Below, one piece after another: positions 6,058 through 6,299 of a DNA stretch of 6,299 nt (the stretch's first letter is position 1; each line of letters opens with the position of its first letter). The DNA is from Alphaproteobacteria bacterium (lineage in GTDB: Bacteria; Pseudomonadota; Alphaproteobacteria; UBA8366), in NCBI GenBank assembly GCA_018665505.1, contig JABJCS010000328.1:1-6299 (forward strand). Direction: 5' to 3'. The notes under the pieces were generated by a model. It ran no database searches. It was not told the origin of the DNA and saw only the letters and a list, made by a program, of their open reading frames with translations. The position numbers were made by a program, and so were the translations under genes.

Positions 6058-6299
6058 ATGACTTATCGCCACATCAAATTCGACGTCAGCGACGAAATCG
6101 CGACGATCACACTCAACCGGCCGGAAGCCCGTAACGCGCTCAGCACGGAAATGCGCGAAGATATGAGCACCGCGCTCGAGGAGATCAAGGACCGCGCCGG
6201 TGATGACGTGAAAGCGGTCATCCTGACCGGCTCCGGCGGCGCCTTTTGCGCCGGCGGCGATGTCAAAGGCATGGGCAACCGGGAGATGACGCCGATGGA
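6058..6299 (+). CDS. N-terminal part of a crotonase-family enoyl-CoA hydratase/isomerase, cut by the right edge
   Basis: Eighty complete codons are visible with no stop. The start of the fold is clear: the ITLNRPEARNALS strand-turn (17-29), the VKAVILTGSG strand (51-60) and the first oxyanion-hole motif AFCAGGDVKGM (62-72). The second oxyanion motif and the catalytic positions lie outside the window, so hydratase, isomerase (PaaG-like) and other activities cannot be separated. It is clearly different in sequence from the crotonase at 1402-2196, and keeps the more common GGD form of the motif. It is divergent from the dioxygenase gene and would act on CoA thioesters in the cytosol. Confidence 0.9.
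   Translation, partial: MTYRHIKFDVSDEIATITLNRPEARNALSTEMREDMSTALEEIKDRAGDDVKAVILTGSGGAFCAGGDVKGMGNREMTPM

Overview
This window looks like a piece of an alphaproteobacterial chromosome, possibly Rhodospirillales-like. That placement is inference from the moderately high GC content, the dense gene packing and the style of the proteins: a PcaB-like lyase, a class III CoA-transferase, several crotonases and a remnant of a membrane histidine kinase. There is no rRNA, tRNA, CRISPR array, transposase or phage gene.

Layout, left to right. (1) Bases 2-322 (+) are the C-terminal end of a fumarase/aspartase-superfamily lyase, most like 3-carboxy-cis,cis-muconate cycloisomerase. (2) Bases 400-819 (+) encode a small secreted, basic, six-cysteine protein of unknown function. 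A good extended -10 promoter and a Shine-Dalgarno sequence fix its start. (3) Bases 3430-827 (-) form a probable three-gene operon: a CaiB/BaiF-type CoA-transferase, a crotonase lacking both classical catalytic glutamates, and a small soluble HExxH metallopeptidase-like protein. (4) A 159-bp divergent intergenic region (3431-3589) separates that operon from a zinc-dependent MDR alcohol dehydrogenase at 3590-4606 (+). (5) Bases 4620-4999 (+) hold the decayed remains of a membrane sensor histidine kinase, with a frameshift, an in-frame stop and a large internal deletion. (6) Bases 5907-4996 (-) encode a TauD/TfdA-type Fe(II)/2-oxoglutarate dioxygenase. (7) A 150-bp divergent region leads into a second crotonase (6058 to the right edge, +), which is cut by the window.

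The intact enzymes fit a catabolic accessory region. A 2-oxoglutarate oxygenase could hydroxylate a substrate, the class III transferase could attach CoA, crotonases could isomerise, hydrate or decarboxylate acyl-CoAs, and the dehydrogenase could oxidise an alcohol. The actual substrate cannot be read from the sequence, and it is not certain that the genes serve one pathway. The most notable observations are the kinase relic, the glutamate-less crotonase with a methylmalonyl-CoA-decarboxylase-like tyrosine, the internally duplicated six-cysteine secreted protein, and the metallopeptidase-like gene at the end of a CoA-metabolism operon.
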